Positions 56,633 to 64,000 of a DNA stretch of 64,000 bases are shown here, piece after piece; position 1 is the first letter of the stretch, and every line of letters starts with the position of its first letter. Under the pieces are notes generated by a model that was not told the DNA's origin, did not search any database, and was given only the letters and a program-made list of their open reading frames with translations. The position numbers were made by a program, and so were the translations under genes. The DNA is taken from NCBI RefSeq assembly GCF_000447295.1, contig NZ_KE650771.1:2993988-3057987 (forward strand). Reading direction: 5' to 3'. Origin of the DNA: Fischerella sp. PCC 9431 (GTDB taxonomy: Bacteria; Cyanobacteriota; Cyanobacteriia; Cyanobacteriales; Nostocaceae).

Positions 56633-57196
56633 ATGTATACCCATACCAAATTTTTGAATTTCAGCGTTGACGAATATTTGCAATTTGAACTAGAAAGCCG
56701 AATCCGTCACGAATATCTTGCTGGTCAAGTCTATCCGATGCGAGAGGATAGCTATGAATGTAAAGTGATCACAAGCAATATCTTGACCCGATTACGTACA
56801 CATTTTTTTGGTACAGATTATCGGACTTACTCATCAGAAATGAAGGTTAGGATTGATGATTTAGACATATTTTATTACCCACATATCTGTGTCACTTGCA
56901 ATCCTCAAGACCGAGAAAAGTTTTACAAACATCAACCTTGTTTAATTGTGGAGGTTTTTTCCTCAGCCACGGAACGAATTTATCGTAACGAAAAGCTGAT
57001 GAATTATCGTCAATTAAATAGTTTGCAGGAGTATGTATTAGTTTGCGAATCAGAAATCAAAGTTGAAGTCTACCGTAAAAACAATCAAGACAATTGGTTT
57101 GTGGAAACACTGCAACAAGAAGAAGATTATGTCAAATTAGCTTCTGTCAACTTAGAAATCGCGATCGCAGATATTTATGAGGATGTAAAAATGTAA
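56633..57196 (+). CDS. Uma2-family protein, catalytic Asp replaced
   Basis: This 187-aa member of the DUF820 family shows FSVDEYLQFELESRIRHEYL, FYYPHICVTC, PCLIVEVFSSATERIYRNEK and NSLQEYVLV. In typical Uma2 proteins the second segment reads YYPDVxVxC, with Asp as a metal ligand. Here it is His (CAT instead of GAT-type codon), while the Glu of IVEVFS and the Lys of NEK are kept. Nuclease activity may therefore be lost or altered. It is followed after 44 bases by an SDR on the same strand. Confidence 0.82.
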   Translation: MYTHTKFLNFSVDEYLQFELESRIRHEYLAGQVYPMREDSYECKVITSNILTRLRTHFFGTDYRTYSSEMKVRIDDLDIFYYPHICVTCNPQDREKFYKHQPCLIVEVFSSATERIYRNEKLMNYRQLNSLQEYVLVCESEIKVEVYRKNNQDNWFVETLQQEEDYVKLASVNLEIAIADIYEDVKM

Positions 57197-57240
57197 GATT
57201 TTATGCTATCCTCTGCCTCAATGGTGTGAAATTGTCAGCA

Positions 57241-58113
57241 ATGCAAAAACTGTTAGTTACTGGGGCTAGTGGATTTTTAGGTTGGCATCTTTGCCAATTA
57301 GCAAATCTCAACTGGGAAGTTTATGGAACTTTCTTGACTAATTCTGTTGAAATTCCCCATACCAAAATGCTGAAAGTCGATTTAACAAACTTTCAGCAAT
57401 TGCAACAGATATTTAGTGAAATCCAACCCGCCGCAGTAATTCATACAGCTGCACAATCACAACCTAATTATTGTCAAAATCATCCTGAAGAAACTTACGC
57501 AACTAATGTCATGGTTGCTCACAACATAGCTGGTTTGTGTGCAGATCATCAAATTGGTTGCGTATTTACGTCTACTGACCTTGTTTTTAATGGTTTAAAT
57601 CCTCCTTATAAAGAAACAGATCCCGTATGTCCTATAAATAAATACGGTGAACAAAAAGTGATGGCAGAAGTGGGAATGTTAGAACGCTATCCTTTAACAG
57701 CTGTGTGTAGAATGCCATTAATGTTTGGTGCAGCAACACCCACCGCTACCAGTTTTATACAACCATTTATCCAAACTCTTAAAGAAGGCAAAGAATTAAA
57801 ACTATTTACAGATGAATTTCGCACACCCGTCAGTGCTAACACCGCAGCGAAAGGACTTTTATTAGCATTAGAAAAAGTACAAGGAATAATTCACTTGGGT
57901 GGAAAAGAAAGAATTTCTCGCTATGATTTTGGACGTTTGCTAGTAGAAATACTTCAGTTACCCACTACTGGATTAAAAGCCTGTTTGCAACAAGATGTCA
58001 AAATGTCTGCACCTAGACCCAGTGATGTTTCTTTAGATAGTTCTAAAGCTTTTGCATTAGGGTATCAACCTTTATCTTTACAATCACAATTAGAAGAATT
58101 AGTCAGTAATTAA
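57241..58113 (+). CDS. NAD-dependent epimerase / dTDP-4-dehydrorhamnose reductase-like SDR
   Basis: This 290-aa extended-type SDR has the Rossmann motif TGASGFLG, VDLTNFQQL, HTAAQSQPNYCQNHPEETYA (as in RmlD) and STDLVFNG. The active-site-like NKYGEQK (Tyr-x-x-x-Lys) and FGAATPTATSF follow. The closest recognised group is RmlD-like reductases of sugar nucleotides or MAT2B-like proteins; the substrate is not known. The start is taken as ATG 57241 (MQKLLVTGASG); an in-frame GTG at 57226 adds five residues. Confidence 0.82.
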   Translation: MQKLLVTGASGFLGWHLCQLANLNWEVYGTFLTNSVEIPHTKMLKVDLTNFQQLQQIFSEIQPAAVIHTAAQSQPNYCQNHPEETYATNVMVAHNIAGLCADHQIGCVFTSTDLVFNGLNPPYKETDPVCPINKYGEQKVMAEVGMLERYPLTAVCRMPLMFGAATPTATSFIQPFIQTLKEGKELKLFTDEFRTPVSANTAAKGLLLALEKVQGIIHLGGKERISRYDFGRLLVEILQLPTTGLKACLQQDVKMSAPRPSDVSLDSSKAFALGYQPLSLQSQLEELVSN

Positions 58114-58551
58114 GGGTGTAAGGGTATAAAGGGGTAAGGGTGTAAGGGGACTTTATCAATAAATTGAGGGGCTTTAATTTTGACCCCACGTATTCATACG
58201 ACTTCATAACATTAAGTAGTCTGCTTAAGCAGATTTTGACAATGAGGCTGCGAGCTTGAAGATTTGCAACCGTGCGATCGCTCATTTATCGTATTTTTCA
58301 ACCCTCTATGTCAAAAAGGTGAGGTTTCATGAGTTTTACTAGCGATACTTATTCATCCTTTAGTTAAAGTCCATTTCCCTTCTTTAGATAGAAACCTTGC
58401 GTTCAAAACCCAGGTTATTCTGATAGCAACTCAAAAGAAAATTTTAAATACTCTGGACGAAAGCAACGAAGGTTTCTTAACTTGATAAACCTTATAAGTT
58501 GCTTGCATCTACTTTTATCTAATTTGTTTCTAATAATTACATCAATCAAGT
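58114..58551. other. Gap with G-rich STRR and palindromic-repeat fragment
   Basis: It holds (TAAGGGTG/TAAGGGG)n at 58112-58149, a second copy of the AGTCTGCTTAAGCAGATT hairpin (58218-58235) with trailing GAGGCTGCGAGCTTG, and a leader of about 200 bases with no other structure. Confidence 0.65.
58218..58235. repeat. Palindromic dispersed repeat (copy 2, fragment)
   Basis: AGTCTGCTTAAGCAGATT corresponds to the AGTCTGCTTCAGCAGACT hairpin at 38192-38209. The following 30 bases also match that copy loosely (ATGAGGCTGCGA versus ATGAGACTGCGA). Confidence 0.7.
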
Positions 58552-59226
58552 ATGACTAATCCAAACGACAATAAAACATATCATCAAGTTCGACGAGATA
58601 GTTATATTGATGGTAATGGCGATACTCATACCAACGTTACACGAACCACTGAAAGTGTTAACAACAATAAATTAGATTCCCAATCTTACCGCAGTGGTTA
58701 TGCACAGGGTCGAGTATCTGAACGTAACTATCAAGAAGACCTTGCACAACGAGACACAAATAACGCATCTCAAGGACTGTTGCTAGGCTTTTTGATTGCT
58801 GCTTTAGCAGGATTAACAGCTGGTGCAATCTGGTATTTCAATCGACCAGATCCAACAATAGAAAACACAGCTACACCATCACAAACAACAGCACCGACTT
58901 ACAGTCCAAGTCCTGATGCAACTCTCACACCGGAACCTCAACAAACCACAATTATCGAAAGAACTAGGGAAGTTCCTGTTCCGATTCCGGTTCCCGAACA
59001 ACGGACCTCACCAACACCTACCACATCACCCAATATTAATATTACTGTCCCACCACAACAGCCTTCTAATACACAGACTGCACCGACATCACCATCTAGT
59101 TCCAGTAGTAGCACTTCTACTACAACTCCTACTAATTCACCAAACGCTACTAGTACAACCAATCCTTCCCCAGATGCACAAAATCAGACAGATGTAACAC
59201 CTGATAGCAGTTCATCTCAGCAATAA
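58552..59226 (+). CDS. Single-pass membrane protein with Pro/Thr/Ser-rich tail (224 aa)
   Basis: A hydrophilic N-terminus (~1-72) with polar repeats (NGDTHTNVTRTTESV) is followed by one transmembrane helix (~74-96, GLLLGFLIAALAGLTAGAIW) and a long low-complexity tail (PTTSPNINITVPPQQP, SSSSSSTSTTTPT). The tail is probably exposed outside the membrane. Its family is common in Nostocales but the function is unknown. A shadow ORF in another frame of the tail is rejected. Confidence 0.78.
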   Translation: MTNPNDNKTYHQVRRDSYIDGNGDTHTNVTRTTESVNNNKLDSQSYRSGYAQGRVSERNYQEDLAQRDTNNASQGLLLGFLIAALAGLTAGAIWYFNRPDPTIENTATPSQTTAPTYSPSPDATLTPEPQQTTIIERTREVPVPIPVPEQRTSPTPTTSPNINITVPPQQPSNTQTAPTSPSSSSSSTSTTTPTNSPNATSTTNPSPDAQNQTDVTPDSSSSQQ

Positions 59227-59261
59227 CCTTTGAGTAAGGCTAATTACTAATCAAACCAGAA

Positions 59262-59471
59262 TTTTCTCACTTCAAGCTTGAAGTTTCCTATTTCAAGCTT
59301 GAAATTTTCTGTTTCAATTAAGAACTTTCTCGTTTCAAGCTTGAAGTTTCCTGTTTCAACCAAGAACTTTCTCACCTCAACCTTGGAGTTTCCTGTTTCA
59401 ACCTTGGAATTTCCTGTTTCAAGCTTGAAGTTTCTCGCTTCAAGCTTGGAGTTTCCGGTTCTGGACTCAAA
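59262..59471. repeat. Second 21-bp tandem array, nine units plus a degenerate tenth
   Basis: Units average GTTTCCTGTTTCAAGCTTGA plus A, each 21 bp, with a central palindrome TTCAAGCTTGAA in about half of the units and variants CAACCTTGGA, CAATTAAGAA or CAACCAAGAA in the rest. As with the 133-489 array, the 21-bp period keeps frames open and gives a spurious heptapeptide ORF (FPVSSLK). Confidence 0.88.
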
Positions 59472-59478
59472 TTAGCAA

Positions 59479-59784
59479 GCATCCCAAATGTTCAAAAAAA
59501 GCATATCTTGCATCAACCACATATCCCGCCAATAAATAAATTGATTGGCTAATAGCTAAAGTCAGATAAATCTGACTAGGAGAGTGTTTGAGTCCGTTTT
59601 AACGGACTTATGCTGCTAGCCTCAGAATTAATTCTGAGGCGGGATATGGGGTTAGTGCAAGATATCAGTTTAGGCTTTTCAAACATCCTCTGATAGTGAA
59701 AGTCTGTTTAAAGCAGACTGTTTGATTTTATGAAGTCGTCTTCAGACAACTTGCGCTATTAGCAAAGGGTTTAAACCCTTTGCT
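59479..59784. repeat. Palindrome cluster / MITE-like dispersed repeat (copy 3)
   Basis: A 28-bp inverted pair (59503-59530 and 59638-59665, three mismatches) encloses three hairpins: AGTCAGA-TAAA-TCTGACT (59560-59577), AGTCCGTT-TT-AACGGACT (59591-59608) and a 22-bp perfect palindrome centred on AATT (59619-59640). Outside the right arm are AGTCTG/CAGACT (59701-59719), AAGTCGTCTTCAGACAACTT (59733-59752) and a perfect 24-bp palindrome (59761-59784) just after the gcvP stop. The left edge (59479-59499) matches 38245-38265 in inverse orientation. Confidence 0.85.
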
Positions 59785-59787
59785 TTG

Positions 59788-62703
59788 CTACGAATACGCA
59801 TCTATTGGTAGACAAGAACAAACAAAATTCCTGTCCCCAAAAGCTGCATCAATACGCCCAACAGCAGGCCAGAATTTGTGTTCGCGTGTCCAAGGTGCAG
59901 GGTAAGCAGCTTGTTCACGAGAATATGGATGATTCCATTCTCCGATAATTAAACTTTCGGCGGTGTGCGGTGCATTTTTGAGAACATTATCTTGCAAATC
60001 CGCTTTACCTGCTTCTATTTCAGCAACCTCTCGACGAATACTTATCATCGCCTCGCAGAACCGATCCAACTCTTGTTTCGATTCGCTTTCGGTGGGTTCC
60101 ACCATGATTGTACCTGCCACAGGCCAAGAAACAGTAGGCGCGTGGAAGCCATAGTCCATTAACCGTTTAGCGATATCATCAATTTCGATGCTGGCAGATT
60201 TTTTGAGCGATCGCAAATCTAAAATACACTCGTGGGCAACATACCCATTTTTACCTTGATACAAAATAGGATAGTGTGCTTCTAGGCGTTTGGCGATATA
60301 GTTAGCATTGAGAATCGCCACTTTTGTAGCATCAGTCAAACCAGCTGCACCCATCATTGCAATATACATCCAAGAAATTACTAAGATGCTGGCGCTACCC
60401 CAAGGTGCAGCTGAAACTGCGCCTATGGATTTTGGATTTTGGATTTTAGATTTTGGATTGTATTCTTGCATCGCAATAACAGCGTTTCCAGGCAAGAATT
60501 CTACTAAATGGGCTGCTACGCCAATAGGTCCCATACCAGGACCACCACCACCGTGGGGAATACAGAAAGTTTTGTGCAAATTCAAGTGACAAACATCAGC
60601 GCCAATATCTCCAGGGCGACAAAGTCCCACCTGAGCATTCATATTCGCCCCATCCATGTATACTTGTCCACCGTGGGTATGAACAACAGCACAAATTTCC
60701 TGAATTGCTTCCTCGAAAACGCCGTGAGTTGAAGGATAAGTCACCATCAAAGCAGCGAGTTCATGGCTGTGTTTTTCGGCTTTTGCTTTGAGATCATCGA
60801 CATCAATATTACCTTGGCGATCGCAAGCCACAGCTACCACTTTCATTCCACACATTACCGCACTTGCGGGGTTTGTTCCGTGGGCAGATGTGGGAATTAA
60901 GCAAACATTGCGATGCGCTTCTCCACGACTTTCGTGATACTGACGAATCACCAGCAACCCTGCATATTCACCTTGGGAACCAGCATTTGGTTGTAGAGAA
61001 ATTCCCGCAAACCCAGTAATCTCAGCTAACCATGCTTCCAACTGCTGGAAAAGAATTTGATAACCCTGAGTTTGTGACTGTGGTGCAAAGGGGTGAATTT
61101 TAGCAAATTCTGCCCAACTCACTGGAATCATTTCTGATGTCGCATTTAATTTCATCGTACATGACCCCAAAGGAATCATTGATGTAGTTAACGACAAATC
61201 CTTTGTTTCCAGCTTGTGCAGGTAACGCAACAACTCGGTTTCTGAGTGGTAGGAGTTGAAGATCGGGTGGGTGAGGTAGGCGCTTTTGCGTTTAAGCGAG
61301 AGATTAGAAGTCGAGGTGGGGAAAGTAAACTCATTCCCAAAAGCAAAAATTTCTAGTAAGTTGCGAACATCTTCAATCGTGCTGGTTTCATCCAGCGAAA
61401 TACCTACAGCAGTCTCATCAAAAATCCGCAGGTTAATTTTTTTAGCTTCGCAACCAGCAAGAATTTCTTTTAAACTGCGTGTTCCTAGTTCTACACGGAT
61501 AGTATCAAAGAAACTTTCAGAACTGATTTTGTAGCCCAGTTGTTTTAATCCAGCAGCCAAAGTGACAGTCAAACTGTGGATATTTTCAGCAATTTTCTTC
61601 AATCCTGCGGGGCCATGATAGACAGCATACATACTGGCCATCACTGCTAACAACACCTGTGCTGTACAAATATTACTGGTAGCTTTTTCTCTACGGATGT
61701 GTTGTTCGCGGGTTTGCAAAGTCAAACGTAATGCTGGCTTACCTTGCACGTCTTTGGAGACACCGACAATTCGTCCTGGGACTTGCCGCTTATACTCTTC
61801 TTTAGTAGCAAAGTATGCTGCGTGGGGGCCACCGTAACCCAAAGGAATACCGAAGCGCTGAGTACTACCAACAGCAATATCGGCACCAAATTCACCCGGA
61901 GGTGTCAGTAATGTCAGGCTTAAGGGGTCTGCTGCTACCGTTACCAATGCTCCCACAGCATGGGCTTTTTCTACAAAAGCGCGGTAGTCGTAAACAGTGC
62001 CATCACTAGCAGGATATTGTAGAACTGCCCCAAAGATCGATTCTGAGAAATCAAAAGATTGATGATCGCCGATGATAATTTTGATTCCCAAGGGTCTCGC
62101 CCGTGTTTGCAACACATCAATAGTTTGGGGATGACAATCTTGAGAGACAAAAAATGCGTTTGCTTTATTTTTGCAAATACCATAGCTCATAGTCATGGCT
62201 TCGGCTGCAGCTGTGGCTTCATCTAATAATGAAGCGTTAGCAATTTCCAAACCCGTGAGATCAATAATCATGGTTTGGAAATTCAACAGCGCCTCTAGTC
62301 GTCCTTGGGCAATTTCTGGTTGATAAGGAGTATAGGCTGTGTACCAGCCAGGATTTTCTAGGATATTACGCTGGATCACCGTCGGGGTAATAGTGTCGTA
62401 ATACCCCATACCAATAAATGAGCGGAAAATTTGGTTTTTTAAAGCAATATCTTTTAATTTTGCCAGTGCTGCATATTCACTCAGGGCTTCTGGCAAATTT
62501 AAAGCACGAGATAGCCGGATAGACTGCGGTACTGTTTGGCTAATTAAGGCATCTACGGAAGACACCCCCAATACATCCAGCATTTGCTGCATATCATTGG
62601 CGTTAGGGCCAATATGTCTTTGTTTAAAATCAGTTGATTTTTCAGTGCTTTCGCCCAGAATTGGCTGATCACCTGACTGGGGACGAGGAGCAGATATTAC
62701 CAC
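59788..62703 (-). CDS. gcvP: Glycine dehydrogenase (decarboxylating), P-protein
   Basis: The PLP-dependent P-protein of the glycine cleavage system decarboxylates glycine and passes the aminomethyl group to GcvH lipoate; it matters for photorespiration. The 971-aa protein has both halves: N-terminal [17 protein letters not shown] and [19 protein letters not shown]-terminal [33 protein letters not shown] (Schiff-base Lys711) and [12 protein letters not shown]. After VIAMQEY an inserted stretch [11 protein letters not shown], encoded by 7-bp repeats at 60427-60460, precedes [14 protein letters not shown]. The insert keeps the frame. Confidence 0.96.
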   Translation of the reverse strand: MVISAPRPQSGDQPILGESTEKSTDFKQRHIGPNANDMQQMLDVLGVSSVDALISQTVPQSIRLSRALNLPEALSEYAALAKLKDIALKNQIFRSFIGMGYYDTITPTVIQRNILENPGWYTAYTPYQPEIAQGRLEALLNFQTMIIDLTGLEIANASLLDEATAAAEAMTMSYGICKNKANAFFVSQDCHPQTIDVLQTRARPLGIKIIIGDHQSFDFSESIFGAVLQYPASDGTVYDYRAFVEKAHAVGALVTVAADPLSLTLLTPPGEFGADIAVGSTQRFGIPLGYGGPHAAYFATKEEYKRQVPGRIVGVSKDVQGKPALRLTLQTREQHIRREKATSNICTAQVLLAVMASMYAVYHGPAGLKKIAENIHSLTVTLAAGLKQLGYKISSESFFDTIRVELGTRSLKEILAGCEAKKINLRIFDETAVGISLDETSTIEDVRNLLEIFAFGNEFTFPTSTSNLSLKRKSAYLTHPIFNSYHSETELLRYLHKLETKDLSLTTSMIPLGSCTMKLNATSEMIPVSWAEFAKIHPFAPQSQTQGYQILFQQLEAWLAEITGFAGISLQPNAGSQGEYAGLLVIRQYHESRGEAHRNVCLIPTSAHGTNPASAVMCGMKVVAVACDRQGNIDVDDLKAKAEKHSHELAALMVTYPSTHGVFEEAIQEICAVVHTHGGQVYMDGANMNAQVGLCRPGDIGADVCHLNLHKTFCIPHGGGGPGMGPIGVAAHLVEFLPGNAVIAMQEYNPKSKIQNPKSIGAVSAAPWGSASILVISWMYIAMMGAAGLTDATKVAILNANYIAKRLEAHYPILYQGKNGYVAHECILDLRSLKKSASIEIDDIAKRLMDYGFHAPTVSWPVAGTIMVEPTESESKQELDRFCEAMISIRREVAEIEAGKADLQDNVLKNAPHTAESLIIGEWNHPYSREQAAYPAPWTREHKFWPAVGRIDAAFGDRNFVCSCLPIDAYS
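60427..60460. repeat. STRR inside gcvP: (GGATTTT)n
   Basis: About five copies of GGATTTT or AGATTTT, the heptamer found in many intergenic gaps here, lie in frame within gcvP and encode the [11 protein letters not shown] loop. Confidence 0.88.
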
Positions 62704-62814
62704 AAAGAGCTTCTCCAGACGTTACTATTTAATATTTTGCAATAAGTATATTTAACATGTTGGATCTAAAGTATCAATTCAGCTAAATTTCATCAAATTT
62801 CTTTTAACCGTATT

Positions 62815-62928
62815 GAGACAAGGGGATGCGGGGATGAAGGACGCGGTGACAGGAAGATGCGGTGACGCGGTGAGATGACCAAGAACTTTCCCCGTGTCCC
62901 CTTCCCTCATCCCCGCGTCAGCAAAACT
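62815..62928. repeat. Imperfect inverted repeat between gcvP and gcvH
   Basis: AGACAAGGGGATGCGGGGAT and GACGCGGTGA repeats face TCCCCGTGTCCCCTTCCCTC and ATCCCCGCGTCA. The arms could fold into a long hairpin between the two genes, so gcvP may have its own promoter. Confidence 0.6.
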
Positions 62929-63315
62929 CTACCCCTCTACCTCAGCACTATATTCCTGTGCTGTGAGTGTATCATCAATTTCACCAGGGTCATTAACTCG
63001 TACTTTGATAAACCATCCCTCACCATAGGGATCGTCTGCTATCAGTTCGGGAGACTCAATCATTTCCTCGTTACGTTCTATCACAGTACCGGTTACGGGT
63101 GAGTTTAAGTCTTCAACTGCTTTTACGGATTCAATTGTGCCAATTTTGTCTCCTTTGGTGACAGCATCACTAATCTCTGGCAATTCTAAAAATACAACAT
63201 CACCCAGTTGATTGACAGCAAAGCTGGTGATCCCAATTGTTGCTATTTCGCCTTCTAAGCGTACATATTCATGAGTATCCAAGTATCTTAAATCTTGTGG
63301 ATATTCTAAAGACAT
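62929..63315 (-). CDS. gcvH: Glycine cleavage system H protein
   Basis: The lipoyl carrier of the glycine cleavage complex. The 128-aa protein starts [18 protein letters not shown] and has the lipoylation Lys65 in [12 protein letters not shown], then [13 protein letters not shown] and [10 protein letters not shown]. The frame extends to 63390, but those 25 residues (hydrophobic LLLAISYYS...) are not part of H-protein, so the internal ATG is used. It is flanked by gcvT upstream and gcvP downstream on the same strand. Confidence 0.96.
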   Translation of the reverse strand: MSLEYPQDLRYLDTHEYVRLEGEIATIGITSFAVNQLGDVVFLELPEISDAVTKGDKIGTIESVKAVEDLNSPVTGTVIERNEEMIESPELIADDPYGEGWFIKVRVNDPGEIDDTLTAQEYSAEVEG

Positions 63316-63441
63316 ATCACTTCCCTTTCCACGTACAAAAAAATGAACAGAATAATAACTAATGGCTAATAGTAAAGACATTATTAGCAATTAGCAATTA
63401 ATTCACTCAGGGAGAACAAAAAAACACGATTGAAACCCTTA

Positions 63442-64000
63442 CTAGTTTGTGATCCGAGTTGGAGAACGATAAAAAGGTTTCTTAACAACTACTGCTGGGT
63501 ATGTTTTACCGCGAATTTCTATCTCTAGCTGCTGACCAACAGTTGCTAACTGCTTGGGAACATAAGCTAGGGCAATAGGATAACTCAGCGTCGGTGATAG
63601 TGTACCACTTGTGACCTCTCCTATGACTATTCCTGCTGATAGTACTTGGTAGCCATGACGGGCAATATTGCGTCCTTGCATTTGCAAACCTACCAATCGG
63701 CGCTGCACTCCCGCAGCTTTTTGCCGTTCCAAAATCGGACGCCCGATAAAATCTCCTTTAGTATCAAGATGTACCAACCAACTTAAACCTGCTTCTAAGG
63801 GTGTGGTGGTATCATCAATGTCTTGCCCGTAAAGTGCCATTGCTGCTTCAAGTCGCAGGGTATCCCTAGCACCAAGTCCACAGGGAATGACACCAGCCTG
63901 AAGCAAATTCTGCCATAATTCTATACCCGCTTCTGAGTCCAGCATGATTTCAAATCCATCTTCTCCAGTGTAGCCCGTGCGTGCTAGAAAAGCTGGTTTA
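63442..64000 (-). CDS. gcvT: Aminomethyltransferase (T-protein), partial at window edge
   Basis: The T-protein releases ammonia and makes methylene-tetrahydrofolate from the GcvH-bound aminomethyl group. The C-terminal ~185 residues are in the window: [14 protein letters not shown] directly at the edge, [30 protein letters not shown] and [20 protein letters not shown]. The true start lies beyond 64000. A Met codon at 63945 is internal. It precedes gcvH by 126 bases on the same strand. Confidence 0.96.
   Translation of the reverse strand, partial: KPAFLARTGYTGEDGFEIMLDSEAGIELWQNLLQAGVIPCGLGARDTLRLEAAMALYGQDIDDTTTPLEAGLSWLVHLDTKGDFIGRPILERQKAAGVQRRLVGLQMQGRNIARHGYQVLSAGIVIGEVTSGTLSPTLSYPIALAYVPKQLATVGQQLEIEIRGKTYPAVVVKKPFYRSPTRITN

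Noticed and set aside
58916-59197. His/Leu-rich ORF overlapping the Pro/Thr/Ser-rich protein
   Set aside because: Shadow frame of a low-complexity coding region.
59278-59475. ORF with FPVSSLK repeats
   Set aside because: Same artefact over the second 21-bp array.
1-64000. tRNA or rRNA genes
   Set aside because: No cloverleaf with a GGTTCGAATCC-type T-arm or rRNA signature was noticed in the gaps; a covariance-model scan was not possible.

Overview
The window looks like chromosomal DNA of a filamentous, probably nitrogen-fixing cyanobacterium (Nostocales-like). Evidence seen directly: psaD, a PsbP/CyanoP protein, a CPP1-like J-domain protein, a Mo-nitrogenase C-terminal-domain protein, a DICT-domain histidine kinase, many GCGATCGC (HIP1) octamers, and heptanucleotide tandem repeats (STRR type) in many intergenic gaps. 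The genus cannot be fixed from the sequence alone. Nearly all genes are ordinary chromosomal ones, with small accessory patches between them.

Layout. 0-2.1 kb: tail of an unidentified gene, a 21-bp tandem array, rimM and a Uma2-family nuclease. 2.4-7.3 kb: a two-gene accessory unit, a 1062-aa SNF2-type helicase followed by a 496-aa Hsp70/actin-fold ATPase; this is the best candidate for an undescribed (possibly antiviral) system. 7.3-11.6 kb: MuiA-like protein, hemL, ChaB and hisIE. 11.6-14 kb: a frameshifted 1000-bp IS982-like element, a cluster of DnaA-box-like sites, a DUF2811 gene, a 112-bp MITE with a 4-bp target duplication, and an IS605-like end remnant. 14-25 kb: response regulator, CPP1-like protein, HAD hydrolase, 4-hydroxyphenylpyruvate dioxygenase, CbiQ/EcfT-type permease, der, nagB, an SDR, trpE and psaD (with an HLR1-like site). 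25-34 kb: DICT-GAF histidine kinase, amylo-alpha-1,6-glucosidase, DUF2973 and DUF2605 genes, thrS and a ParE-type toxin-antitoxin pair. 34-41 kb: a sugar-type ABC solute-binding lipoprotein and the type IV pilus operon pilM-pilN-pilO-pilQ. 41-50 kb: hexapeptide acyltransferase, a 1.3-kb gene-free stretch, a CYTH-like unknown, a PsbP-like protein, maf, unknown proteins, an HTH protein, an SGNH hydrolase and an outer-membrane-type protein. 50-58 kb: ferredoxin-sulfite reductase, a two-gene unit (GCS2-type ligase plus LCM-type methyltransferase), a TerB/Mo-nitro_C protein, obgE, a second Uma2 and a dTDP-rhamnose-reductase-like SDR. 58-64 kb: a Pro/Thr/Ser-rich membrane protein, a second 21-bp array, a dense palindrome cluster, and gcvP-gcvH-gcvT (gcvT runs off the window end).

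How the genes fit together. pilMNOQ encode the inner-membrane platform and secretin of the pilus; cyanobacteria normally lack pilP, as here. gcvP, gcvH and gcvT give three of the four glycine-cleavage proteins on one strand. hemL, psaD, hppD and the CPP1-like protein belong to tetrapyrrole, photosystem and plastoquinone/tocopherol biology. Repetitive DNA is a strong theme: two unrelated 21-bp arrays with palindromic or near-palindromic cores, heptanucleotide repeats (one inside gcvP, in frame), and a palindrome-rich dispersed element present at about 38.2, 58.2 and 59.5 kb.
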